DNA from: Drosophila persimilis
Lineage: Eukaryota > Arthropoda > Insecta > Diptera > Drosophilidae
Assembly: GCF_003286085.1 (NCBI RefSeq)
Contig: NW_020825599.1
Coordinates: forward strand, 1 to 64,000
Direction of reading: 5' to 3'
Length of the DNA stretch: 64,000 bases
In this document: positions 21,043 through 31,972 of the stretch, one piece after another
How positions within the stretch are numbered: the first letter of the stretch is position 1
Layout: every line of letters begins with the position of its first letter
Made by a program: the position numbers and the translations under genes
The notes under the pieces: generated by a model
The model's database searches: none
The model's input: the letters and a program-made list of their open reading frames with translations, nothing else
Told to the model about the DNA's origin: nothing

Positions 21043-22141
21043 CGAGGGGGAACGTTGCGGACACCACAACTCTACAGTTATACCCGATACTAAGTCAGTA
21101 TGGCTCTCCTCCGGCAGACGCCGCTTATATTAATCGACACGACAAAGAGTGCGTGCGAGAGAGACAGAAAATCAGTCTGAAAGTGACGTCGGGCGCTGAG
21201 TAGCCACTGCAAATTGATTTGTTTCCTTTCGCTATAAAAATGATCTGATCTGATCCAGATTCAGCAATCTGATAGATATGGTCGTTATCTATGATTCTGC
21301 GTTTTTAGTTTTCTCAAATCTGCAATATTGTGGATGCAACAGATTTTCGTCCTTTGTGTGGGCGGAAGCGGGTGGGCCGAAATTTTGAGATAAAGGTTTT
21401 ATAGTGAGATCTAACAGAAGTGCGGATACCAAATTTGGTTACTCTAGCTTTAATAGTCTCTGAGATTTGTTAATATCCCCAGATTTGCATCCTTTGCGGG
21501 GGCGGAAGTGGGTGTGGCGAAATTTTGAAACAAACTCGTCTCGGTCCGATATATTAGGAGTGCGGATACCAAATTTGGTTGCTCTAGCTTTTATAGTCTC
21601 TGAGATCTAGGCGCTAATGTTTTACTCTAAGCAAAGCCGCCTATGCTACCTGTGTGTTAGAGAAATTGTTTTCTTGATGCTGGCTATAATAGTAATACGA
21701 TCCAATTCAGATTCTGCAGTCTAAAAGATATGGTCATTCTCTACGATTCTGCGTTTTTTGTTTTCTCGTATCTTTAAAATTGTGGATGCCACAGATTTTC
21801 GCCCTTTGTGGGGGCGGAAGTGGGCGGGGCAAAGTTTTGAAATATTTTTGGAGCAGTGACATATCACAGAAGTCTGGATCCAAAACATCGTTGCTCTAGC
21901 TCTTATAGTCTTTGAGCATTAGGCGCTGAAGGGGACGGACAGACGGACAGACGGACGGACGGACAGACGGACAGACGGACAGACGGACAGACAGACATGG
22001 CTCAATCGACTCGGCTATTGATGCTGATCAAGAATATATATACTTTTTGGGGTCGGAAACGATTCCTTCTGGACGTTACACACATCCACTTTTACCACAA
22101 ATCTAATATACCCCAATACTCATTTTGAGTATCGGGTATAA
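21043..22141 (+). mobile_element. Helentron trio, unit 3
   Basis: Begins CGAGGGGGAACG directly after unit 2's TATAA and ends ...GGGTATAA at 22141, after which CR1-3 resumes (aaatgaacagaagcggg). It lacks part of the second GA-rich block present in unit 2 (a short deletion near 21660). Confidence 0.9.
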
Positions 22142-22960
22142 AAATGAACAGAAGCGGGCCCAGATGACTTCCCTGTGGCATACCTGAAGTAACATTTACA
22201 GTATTTGACAACACGTTAGAAAACAAAACACGTTGAGTACGGTTAGAGAGATAGGACAAAATCCAATCTAGAAGATTCGTTGGGAACCCTAATAAAGAGA
22301 GCTTGTGAATAAGCAGAGCATGGTTCACAGAATCGAATGCCTTGCTGAAGTCAGTAAAAACTACATCCGTCTGCAAACCAATTTGAAAACCACGGTGGAT
22401 TAGGTTAGAAAACTCAAGAAGGTTAGTCGATGTTGAACGATGTCTGAAAAAACCGTGTTGCGACGGAGATATCAAGCTGCAACAAAGATGTTGCAGTTGC
22501 CGGGTAACCAGGAACTCAAGAAGCTTCGGGATGGCGGAAAGCTTTGCGATACTGCGATAGTTTTCAATGTTTGATCTTGAACCTTTTTTGTGAAGCGGAA
22601 TGATATAGGACTCATTCCAAATTACTGGGAGACAAGACTGTTCCAAGGAGAGGTTGAAGAGAAAGGTCAAGGGTTTGCAAAGGGACTGGGCACAGTGTTT
22701 TAAGATGCAACTTGGTACCTTATCTGGACCCGCAGAAAACGACATGTCCATAGATGACAAACCTTCCAGAACAACGCTTTCCTCGAAAAAGGACAGAAAA
22801 ATGCTGTTAGCTTGAGGTAGCTGGTACGGATACGGAGTGGATGCGTTGTAAATATGAGACGAGTACGTTGTTTGGAAAAAGTTAGCGAATAAATTTGCAA
22901 TACCAACAGCAGAAGCTTCTGTTTTGTTCTGGTAATGAAGGGACGGAGGAAAACCGTTTG
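22142..22960 (-). mobile_element. CR1-3, middle piece (RT core)
   Basis: Minus-strand ORF2 covering SAGPDKVPS, IIPLHKKGS, DFSKAFDSVNH and GMPQGSHLGPLLF (GVPQG in the sister copies). Bounded by Helentron unit 3 at 22141 and by the BEL-2 5' LTR at 22961. The last five bases, GTTTG (22956-22960), are the left target duplication of BEL-2. It still reads through most of the RT without a stop. Confidence 0.85.
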
Positions 22961-24389
22961 TGTAGCGCCATTTGAATAATAATAATTGTTATTAGGATAG
23001 TATTTCATGAAGTCTAGTGTAAGTTAGGCTAGGGCAAAGCGGGAGCGCAATAAAAGCTCGCTCTCTCGCTCTTGGCGAATTCGCCCCGCTTTGCCACCGT
23101 AGGTAAGGTAGGCATAGAAGAAATTGTTTTAATATATAAAAGGGGTCGAGAAAAATCCATGAAATCGAACGCACGCACCCCTTTTCTTTCGTCGTATTAA
23201 AATAAACGAGGGGAAACGTTGTGAGTTGCTGCGGACACCGCAACTCTACGGTTATACCCGATACTAAGTCAGTATGGCTCTCCTCCGGCAGACGCCACTA
23301 ATATTTAACGACACGACAAAGAGTGCGTGCGAGAGAGACAGAAAATCAGTCTGAGCGTGACGTCGGGCGCTGCGTAGCCACTGCAAATTGATTTGTTCCT
23401 TTTGGCTATAAAAATGATCTGATCTGATCCAGATTCAGCAATCTAATAGATATGGTCATTATCTATGATTCTGCGTTTTTAGTTTTCTCAAATCTGCAAT
23501 ATTGTGGATGCAACAGATTTTCGTCCTTTGTGGGGGCGGATGGGGGTGGGGCGAAATTCTGAGATATACGTTTTATAGTGACATCTTAAAGGAGTGTGTG
23601 TACCAAATTTGGTTACTCTAGCCTTAATAGTCTCTGAGATTTGTGGTTGCCTCAGATTTTCGTCCTTTGCGGGGGCGGAAGGGAGTGTGGCGAAATTTGG
23701 ACATGAAACGGTCAAGGTCCGATATCACAGGAGTGTGGATACCAAATTTGGTTGCTCTGGCTTTTATAGGTTCTGAGATCCTTGAACTCATATTTTGCAA
23801 TTGGCAAAACCGACCATGAAACCTGTGTGTTAGAGTGCGACAGAGCGAGAAAGAGTGAAATTGTTTTCGTGATTCTGGCTGTAATAATTATACGATCTGG
23901 TTCAGATTTTGCACTCTAGAAGATATAGTCATCTTCTACGATTCTGCGTTTTTAGTTTTCTCGTATCGTCGAAAAATGTGGATGCCACAGATTTTCGTCC
24001 TTTGTGGGGCGGAAGTGGGCGGGGCGAAGTTTTGAAATATTTTTGGAGCAGTGACATATCACAGAAGTCTGGATCCAAAACATCGTTGCTCTAGCTCTTA
24101 AAGTCTTTGAGCATTAGGCGCTGAAGTGGACGGACAGACGGACGGACGGACAGACGGACGGACGGACAGACGGACAGACGGACATGGCTCAATCGACTCG
24201 GCTATTGATGCTGATCAAGAATATATATACTTTATGGGGTCGGAAACGATTCCTTCTGGACGTTACACACATCCACTTTCACCACAAATCTAATATACCC
24301 CAATACTCATTTTGAGTATCGGGTATAAAAATTGCAGTCACCCAAGAAATTTCGGTATTGTTATTTAGAAAAACTATTCTAAAATTTCA
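22961..24389 (+). repeat. BEL-2 5' LTR, interrupted by a Helentron
   Basis: TGTAGCGCCATTTG...AATTTCA. LTR sequence is 22961-23206 and 24329-24389; the middle is a Helentron. Without it the LTR is 307 bp, the same length as the 3' LTR (28830-29136), and looks almost identical, indicating a young provirus. 'gcaataaaagc' near 23047 may be the polyadenylation signal. Confidence 0.9.
23207..24328 (+). mobile_element. Helentron inserted in the BEL-2 5' LTR
   Basis: CGAGGGGAAACG...GGGTATAA. The 3' LTR gives the empty site: 'aaaat' followed by six A and 'ttgcag'. Here three A lie on each side of the insert, so nothing was duplicated or lost and both ends are fixed exactly. GA-rich blocks near 23329 and 23834, CGGA/CAGA tract about 24128-24182. 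Confidence 0.92.
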
Positions 24390-24407
24390 TGGCGCCCCCG
24401 GGTGGAC
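24390..24407 (+). promoter_or_regulatory. BEL-2 primer-binding site
   Basis: TGGCGCCCCCGGGTGGAC starts directly after the LTR end CA. The TGG start matches the complement of a tRNA CCA end. I did not identify the tRNA. Confidence 0.65.
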
Positions 24408-24589
24408 TTGCAATTTAAACGTACATATTAATTCAAGTGGAAGGCAAAAAGTGACAGTGACACAGTGAAGAAAAGATAAATAGCCAAAATCTATTATACA
24501 TACATACATACATGTACATGCATATGTGCGGCAGCTAAATTGCCAATTCGGCCGAAAATTCGGACAAACCAAAGCAGGAGCAGAAAGCT

Positions 24590-25210
24590 GTGCCAAGCAA
24601 GCCGCATAATCGGAGCTCATTCGCGTGTTCCACCGCGAATACCAAAAATCAACAATGCAGCTACTGCAATGCGAAAGGCCATTTGTTGACAGATTGCAGT
24701 CCATTTGGTCGGCTAGCAGTAATGCAAAGGTTCGAATTCGCAAAAACTGCATCCTTGTGCATCAATTGTCTGCAGCCAGGCCACTCTGTAGTACGATGCA
24801 AAGCTAAGAAGTGTCGAGTGTGTGGCTGCTCACACCATACCTTATTGCATAGGTACACAGTGGCGAATAAAAGTCTAGCGTTACCATCACCCCCAGAGAA
24901 TTCTTCTCCTCCTCCCAATCAGAATCAACCTTCCACTTCGCATGCTCTCCATGCGACAGCTATGGATAGAGTTATTCTGGCTACGTCGATCGTAAGCGTC
25001 CGAACAAATAATGGTGAACATGTTTTGGCCCGAGCTCTGCTTGACTCGGGGTCTCAAACCAATTTTATAACTGAGGACTTAGCACAGCGCTTACAGATCC
25101 GTAGGGAGGAGTCGTGTATCAACTTGCTTGGTATTGGTGAATCCAATTCACAAGTCAAGAAAAAGATACACACGGTGGTGAAGTCGCGAATTAATGGTAG
25201 TGAGTTTTAG
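24590..25210 (+). pseudogene. gag-pol: BEL-2 gag end (zinc knuckles) and protease
   Basis: Three Cys/His clusters: CSYCNAKGHLLTDC, CINCLQPGHSVVRC, CRVCGCSHHTLLH (about 24660-24850), followed by the retropepsin motif ALLDSGSQTNFI (about 25035). The frame ends in TAG at 25208-25210, but the same frame continues open beyond it into RT (VDFWILRSISGYHP), so this is one nonsense change in a long gag-pol frame. The capsid part that should precede the knuckles is missing between the primer-binding site and 24590, an internal deletion. Confidence 0.8.
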
Positions 25211-25267
25211 GTTGATTTCTGGATTCTAAGGTCCATTTCGGGGTATCACCCTGATCAGACACTTAAC

Positions 25268-27517
25268 GTGAGTGACTGGAAAATCCCGAAGAACTTACCA
25301 CTTGCAGACCCATATTTCTTCAAGCCACAGAAGATAGATATGTTGATAGGTGCAGAAACATTTTTCGAACTTCTATCTGTTGGTCAGATTCGACAAGGTC
25401 CTGACTATCCAACTCTGCAGAAAACGCTTCTCGGCTGGATTGTGTCGGGCAGGTACACTCCAAAGGTGACTGCCACCCAAGAAGCTAGGAATTGTTTGAG
25501 TTGTCGAGAAGAGTCAGTGATCCACATCGACAATACATTACAAAAGTTTTGGTCACTGGAAGAATTGCCGTCTTCTAAAAAGTCTTTATCTCCTGAACAC
25601 AAGTTATGTGAAAAGCATTATAGAAGGACTACTCAGGTCGTGCCTTCAGGTCGGTTTGAAGTAAGACTGCCGTTCAAATCAGATCCCAGTATCTTAGGCA
25701 ACTCCTTTGAAGTGGCTAAACGGCGGTTTTTATCGCTTGAAAAAAGATTGTCTCGTGACCCCGAGTTGCAGAAAATGTACTTGGAGTTCATGGAAGAGTA
25801 CCTCTCCTTGGGTCACATGTCTACCACAGACAACACAATCCCCAAAACTCCACATTATTTCATTCCACATCAGTGTGTGTTGAGGCCTCAAAGCACGTCG
25901 ACCAAGCTCCGCGTCGTTTTCGATGCGTCTTGTAAAACGTCCTCTCAGGTGGCCTTGAACGACATATTGATGGTCGGTCCTACGATACAGGATGAGCTGT
26001 ATTCGACATTGCTCCGATTCAGACTACACAGGTACGCCTTGACAGCCGATGTTAAGAAGATGTATCGCCAAGTCTGGGTCGCTGATGCGGATAGACAATT
26101 CCAGCTCATAGTGTGGAGAAGAGACCCGTCTGAGTCCTTGAGAATATACCAGCTCAACACCGTAACATATGGGACTGGACCAGCCCCATTTTTGGCAATT
26201 CGGTGTTTGAAGAGGTTGAGTGAGTCTGCAAAAGTCTCATTCCCTAAAGCTGCTGAAGTTATTGACTCCGACTTCTATGTCGATGACATGTTGACTGGTG
26301 CTGGTTGCGTAGAGGAGTTAAAGACAATTAAGTCTGATGTGGCTCAGGTTCTTCAAACCGCTGGGTTTGAATTGACTAAATGGTTTTCGAACTCACCTGA
26401 GGTCACCGCATCCGAGAGCACAGTTAAACCGATAACGATCTCGGACTCAGAGTCAACTAAGGCGTTAGGAATATCGTGGCTGCCACACGAAGACGTCTTT
26501 AAGTTCCAAATTCACACGTCAGTTATGGGTCTCCGAGCGACAAAACGGAACATCTTATCGGTGACATCAAAGCTGTTTGACCCCCTTGGCTTGTTAAGTC
26601 CTTTAGTAATTAAGGGAAAGATCCTACTGCAGGAGCTTTGGCTCAACAAGCTAGATTGGGATGAGTCAATTCCAATGAACTTGGAAACAGCATGGAACTT
26701 ATTAAAAGAATCCTTGGGTCAGTTGGAGAAGATTACCATACCTCGATTTGTGCATACTGATCCCATGTCACCGATTCAAGTACATGCCTTTGCCGACGCA
26801 TCCATGAGAGCTTATGGAGCCTGCGTCTATATCCGTAGAAAGACTGCAGAAGGTTTCAAGGTCTCCTTGTTGACTGCAAAGTCGAAAGTAGCGCCACTCA
26901 AGACGAAAACGCTCCCAAGGCTTGAGTTATGTGCCGCTCACCTTCTAGCAGACCTTTGTCACCGAATCAAATCACTGCTCAAGGTTCCAATTGATAAAAT
27001 GATATTCTGGTCAGATTCAGAAGTTACTCTTCATTGGATCAGATCCCACCCTTCGTCGTTGTCAACATTCGTTGCGAACCGAGTAGCGGAGATTCAAGAG
27101 TGGTCAAGTGAAGCTACGTGGCGGCATGTGCCAACAAAACAGAACCCAGCAGACATAGTTTCGAGAGGTTGTGACGTAGAGGAAATCGTGCAGTCGATCT
27201 GGTTTGGTGGACCAGAGTTCTTAAAGTTTGAAGAAGAGAGCTGGCCCAGAAATCCACACTTCGAGCTTTCCGAAGAAGAGATACAGACGGAAAGTCGGAA
27301 GAAATCGGTCGGACTGACCGTCGCGGCCAAGCCAAATTACTTAGTGGATGTAATCGAGGGATACTCGTCACACCTCAAACTGCTAAGAGTGTTCGTTTTC
27401 GTGTTCCGCTTCATCCGAAAATGCAAAGACAAAAGTCTCAACTTTGGAAAAATTCCGTCATCCGTAGAATACGACGAGGCGTTTCTAAAAATAGTCGAAA
27501 TAACACAGAAAAATTAG
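25268..27517 (+). pseudogene. pol: BEL-2 pol: reverse transcriptase and RNase H
   Basis: Continues the protease frame. LLGWIVSGRY, then RT with KLRVVFDASCKT, TADVKKMYRQVW, TYGTGPAPFLA and catalytic YVDDMLTGA (about 26277), the BEL/Pao linker ISWLPHEDVF and SKLFDPLGLLSPLV, and RNase H (HAFADAS, LPRLELCAA, FWSDSEV, NPADIVSRG). A second in-frame TAG at 27515-27517 interrupts it: the same frame goes on with SQEDIERVRKGTK. 749 codons are open between the two stops. Confidence 0.85.
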
Positions 27518-28802
27518 TCTCAAGAAGATATTGAAAGGGTTCGTAAAGGCACCAAGTTAGGCCCCAGTCTTCAGCGCTTGAATCCCTTCATCCATGAAGA
27601 GGCTGGGACATGGTGCTCTTTTTCGTTGTTGCGAGTTGGGGGGCGACTAGTTAACGCTCCTATGTCATATAATGCCAAGTTTCCTTTGTTATTGACAAAA
27701 CGCTCGCAGTTTGTACAGACATACGTTCGCTATCTGCATCAAACGAATTTTCATGCCGGCCCACGAGCACTCGTGAGTATCCTTAGACAGCGCATTTGGA
27801 TAGTGCGGATAATGCTCAGGCGGTCTGCAGGGCGACAGTTAGGTCGTGTATTCGTTGCTTTAAATGCAAGCCGCTACTCCGGACCCAAATGATGGGCAAC
27901 TTACCCGCAGACCGGCTCCGTGCTCTCCGCCCATTTTCAGTATGTGGCGTTGATTTTTGTGGCCCAGTCTATACGACTCTGAAAATTCGTGGAAGGCCCC
28001 CTTATAAGTCCTACATAGCGTTATTTGTCTGTTTTGCGTCCAAGGCGGTTCATTTAGAAATTGTCTCCGATTTGACGACTAATTCCTTCTTGTTGGCATT
28101 CCAAAGGTCCGTCGGTCGTCGAGGATGTCCGCAACGCGTGAACTGCGACAACGCGACAAATTTCGTCGGAGCAAGTCGCCACTTCAGCGAACTGCGGAGG
28201 AAGATAGAGGCGGAAGCGGACGCGATACGCGAATTTGCGTCAAGAAGCAGGTGCGAGATTGCCTTCATACCGCCTCGAGCACCGCACATGGGCGGACTTT
28301 GGGAGGCCGGTGTGAAGTCTGCCAAGGGCCTACTCCTACGGGCAGTCGGAAGCGCTCTCCTCACCGCAGAGGAGCTGGAGACCGTGCTGGTCGGGATCGA
28401 GGCGGTACTCAACTCGCGCCCGCTAGGACCCCTAAGCCCAGACCCAAGCGACGGAGACGCGCTGACTCCCGGGCACCTGCTGACAGGCGGGCCGCTCATC
28501 GCACCCCCAGCACCCAGGACCCCGGACCAGGAGGGTCTGAGCTGCTTACAGCGATGGTCCCGGGAGTATGTGCTGGGATTGCAAATAAGATGCAAGTGGC
28601 ACCAGGAGGAGCCAAACATAAAGGAAGGCGATGCGTAATCGTCGCCGAGGACAACCTGCCTCCTCAACAGTGGCTCCTCGGAAGGGTGATCGGAACAACC
28701 GCCGGGCAGGACGGAAGGGTCAGAGTGGTCGAGCTAAGGACGAGCAGCGGAGCCACGTTCAGGAGGCCGATACACAAATTGGCGCTTCTGCCAATGGTTT
28801 AA
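27518..28802 (+). pseudogene. pol: BEL-2 integrase, two frame changes
   Basis: The zinc region (YLHQTNFHAGPRALVSILRQ) is still in the pol frame up to about 27800, where a 5-bp insertion relative to BEL-1 (cggat) shifts it. The core (27810-28638) keeps all three catalytic acids: GVDFCGP, CDNATNF and GGLWEAG (Glu codon 28303). A one-base loss near 28637 moves the C-terminal domain (VIVAEDNLPPQQ, FRRPIHKLALLP) to a third frame, ending at 28802. Confidence 0.8.
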
Positions 28803-28829
28803 AGCCTTCCAGGCCTTCAACGGGGCCGG

Positions 28830-29136
28830 TGTAGCGCCATTTGAATAATAATAATTGTTATTAGGATAGTATTTCATGAAGTCTAGTGTAAGTTAGGCTA
28901 GGGCAAAGCGGGAGCGCAATAAAAGCTCGCTCTCTCGCTCTTGGCGAATTCGCCCCGCTTTGCCACCGTAGGTAAGGTAGGCATAGAAGAAATTGTTTTA
29001 ATATATAAAAGGGGTCGAGAAAAATCCATGAAATCGAACGCACGCACCCCTTTTCTTTCGTCGTATTAAAATAAAAAATTGCAGTCACCCAAGAAATTTC
29101 GGTATTGTTATTTAGAAAAACTATTCTAAAATTTCA
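28830..29136 (+). repeat. BEL-2 3' LTR
   Basis: 307 bp, TGTAGCGCC...AATTTCA, preceded by a G-rich tract (acggggccgg) that probably serves as the polypurine tract. No insertion, so it provides the empty site for the Helentron in the 5' LTR. Followed by GTTTG and then CR1-3. Confidence 0.9.
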
Positions 29137-30159
29137 GTTTGACTTGCGCTTAGAGTTAACGAACGAATAGAATTTTTAGGATCACTACGAAAGTTTCTAC
29201 TACATTGTGAAAGGTAATGATTATAACACTGACTATTGACGGCAAGGAATAGAGAGCGAGCGGAGGAGTATACAGCTAAGGCCAACGTGGAGCCCGACTT
29301 CTGGTACTTTTTATAGAGCCGGGATTTATTATTTTTTAAGTATGACAAATACTTGGAGAACCAGGGAGGCTTGGACGATACAGGTACAGTGATATCTGGA
29401 ACAAACGTATTTAGGGCGGAGTAAATAGAACTATAAAACGAGTTAACAGTTGCATCTATGTTCGGTAATGAATAAAGAAACGACCAATCAACCCGCGAGA
29501 GATGTAGATCTAAATCGATAAAGTTTGTTTTGCGAAAACACTTTATGTGACAAGGAGCCATGGAACTGTCAGCACCTCCAGATTGTGTACACTCCAGTGA
29601 TATCAACAAAGTTGGATGGTAAGGATCTTCAGGGAGAGATATTGGGCTTGCTCTAGATACCGTAGCAATTGGGAAACAACAGGTTAGCGTCATCACAAGG
29701 CAGCCAAGAAAGAAATGGGAGGTTAAAGTCCCCCATGACAATAATTCGATCATTGCACTCTAATGCAGAAACAACAATATTAATTGCTGAGAGGTGGTGT
29801 AAGTAAAGCTCAGCATCAGACCTGGGAGGAATGTAAGAGCAGGTTAAATAGAAAAATGCGGAGCCAACACGAACTTTGACTGCAACAAATTCAATTCCGT
29901 GAATGTTATTAAATGGGAATAACTCAGATGAGAAAACAGATTTAACTGCAATCAGAACCCCACCTGCAAAAGATGGGCGGTCCATTCTATAAATAGTGTA
30001 ACTATCAATGAAAATTTCATGATCATTGACAGAGGAGTTAAGCCAGGTTTCGGTAAACGCGATGGCATCGAAATCAAAGGACGCGCTATTAGTATGAATT
30101 TGACGCAATTTTCCCAGCAAACTGCGAACGTTCTGATAGTGCATGGAAAAATAGTACAT
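29121..30159 (-). pseudogene. CR1-3 ORF2, endonuclease and linker, frameshifted
   Basis: Starts at ATG 30159, overlapping the ORF1 stop by one base and in the -1 frame. YQNVRSLLGKL, TETW, AGGVLIAV, SYIPP and GDFNLP show the AP-type endonuclease. A frame change near 29700 breaks it; the linker (KPPWFSKYLSYLKNNKSRLY) continues in another frame to about 29142, where BEL-2 interrupts. Its C-terminal parts lie in the two downstream pieces. Confidence 0.75.
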
Positions 30160-31530
30160 CAGTTTTTTGGAGCATCTTCGGTAATTCTTGGATTCGAGTT
30201 CGAATCTTTGAGAAGGAACTCATGCACAATTGTATGCTCAGGCCATATTGACGGTTCTAGAGAACGGGATAGTAAAGAATCAGGGAGAAGAATTTTAAAT
30301 GATGATATGTTGCGCTTATGTTTAAATGTAAATTTAGTCACAACTATATCAACAGGCGAAGTGTTAAGTTTAGAGGAAAGATGTTGTTTAACATCCTCTG
30401 TTGTAGCCTCAGGAATAAGACGAGAAACAAATATTGCTTTCCGAGGCACCACTGCTCTAAGTTGAAGTCCCGAGCGAGATCGAGATGGTGGAGCCACTCC
30501 TAAAAGAGATCTCGGTCCAAGGGCAGAGGAATTGGCAGCAATGGTTGTAGCAGGAATCGGAGTAGGAATTGGGGCAGGAATTGGAGCAGGAATTGGAGCA
30601 GGAATTGGCAAGACGTCGTCAGCAACCAGCACACCCGCACTAGGAGCACTCACCGCGTCAGAAGTGACGGCCACATTGCTCGGTGTAAAGAACTCCGGAG
30701 CCACCGTTGGCGGATTTACAGACAACGGCGTGACATGACTACACGGAAATGCTGCCGATGGATGAAGGTGGGAGGCAGGCGTACCAATCGGATTAGGTTG
30801 CAAGAGATTGTTATCATTATGCGGAATTTTCCGTCTAGGCGATTCGCTCAAGAGTTTGAGCCCAAGAAACTGTGATTCAAGGGCAAGAAAATTCTCGTTG
30901 AGAGCCACAAATTGTTTCCGGACATCCAGAAACCCAGTTCGAGTCTGTCTCATAAATGTGCGCATTTCGGCCTCAATCTCCCGACAAGCCAGACATGACC
31001 AAGACAGACCCATGCGTTTCCCATCAGATCATTCAGCCGGCCAAAATTTCCACCACCAGCACATTTTATGTGGGCAAAATTGTCGCACAGCCAGCAGCTA
31101 AGAAATGAATCATCAATGATAACACCACCGAATTCACATTTCTTTGCACTACAAACGATTGCCATTATTGACAGCAATAGAATCACTGTGCACGAATAAT
31201 AAAAGAACGGAGTGAGATCGCAGGTAAAGTAGGAGAGCAGACAGCAGAGCGAGCCAGACAATCAGCTGCAGCAGCAATAATTCAAAGCAGATGATCCAAC
31301 GAAGTGCAGAAAACGAGCAGTAAACTCACCAAAGCAGAGACACAAAAAAAAAGCCCACAGTGAGGGAGAGTATAGGCAATCCAGAGAGAGTGATAGCAAC
31401 AATGCGAGCAGCCCGCTTATGCTCACGAGAGAGTGTGGGCGATGCAAACGCTGATGCGCAAGAACAGTGCACACCGAAGAAGCGATAACGAAAAGCAGAC
31501 TGAGCAAAAAACAATAACAAATTGCCTGCA
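29137..31530 (-). mobile_element. CR1-3, 5' piece (leader, ORF1, endonuclease)
   Basis: Minus-strand CR1. From high to low coordinate: presumed 5' leader (about 31530-31166, end uncertain), ORF1 with PHD-like finger, ORF2 endonuclease and the RT N-terminal linker down to the BEL-2 insertion. With the 22142-22960 and 17953-18857 pieces it makes one nearly full-length CR1 of the CR1-2 family, with single-base frame changes in both ORFs. Confidence 0.8.
30159..31165 (-). pseudogene. CR1-3 ORF1, PHD-finger protein, one frameshift
   Basis: Begins at ATG 31165 (MAIVCSAKKCEFGG) with a Cys/His finger (CWLC, HIKC, CLAC) like CR1-1 ORF1. A one-base frame change near 31013 splits the finger. The rest has FMRQTRTGF, a Pro/Ala/Ile repeat (IPAPIPAPIP, about 30545-30605) and the basic C-terminal region (IFVSRLIPEATTEDV). 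It ends CCA AAA AAC TGA at 30159. The same heptamer as in CR1-1 precedes the stop, and the TGA overlaps an ATG of ORF2 (TGATG). Confidence 0.75.
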
Positions 31531-31972
31531 CGAGTCCGATGCGTTACGATTGCAATATTGAATTTACATATATTAAACACTTCTTTACAAACAAAACACT
31601 GGTGGTTATCACAAAGTAGAATCAAATTAAAGTGATGCGATAATATATCAAAACAAAGTCACAAGAATGTTGTATGATATTTAGGCAAAGGGCGGAGAAT
31701 GCGGGTGCAAGAAAAAAAACACAACCGGCTTAAGCAAGAGCTAGAAGCGAATCCTATGATCACTCTATGTTAAATATGTTTTCGCATTTTTAATCGTTTC
31801 ACAAACACATGCAGCACATTCGTTTATTATGAAATTGTAACGTATAAAACAGAGAAACAGTGCTTCGAACTATTGAACATGATAACTAGACACTGTGGAT
31901 TATTGCTTTGTCAGACTCTACCCGGAATCGGGTATTATATGTAATATCTGTGGTATCACTAAAAGTGAGTGC
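31531..31972. other. No gene seen
   Basis: AT-rich sequence between the CR1-3 leader and the 3' end of the TBC1D13-like pseudogene. Probably host 3'-flanking DNA; no repeat end recognised. Confidence 0.4.

Larger units (their letters stand above)
22961..29136 (+). mobile_element. BEL/Pao provirus with two LTRs (BEL-2)
   Basis: Flanked by GTTTG at 22956-22960 and 29137-29141; in the uninterrupted CR1-2 copy the same site occurs once, so this is a true 5-bp target duplication. Order: 5' LTR (with nested Helentron), primer-binding site, zinc-knuckle/protease ORF, RT, RNase H, integrase, 3' LTR. Most of gag is missing. Two in-frame TAG stops and two frame changes make it non-autonomous. Confidence 0.9.
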
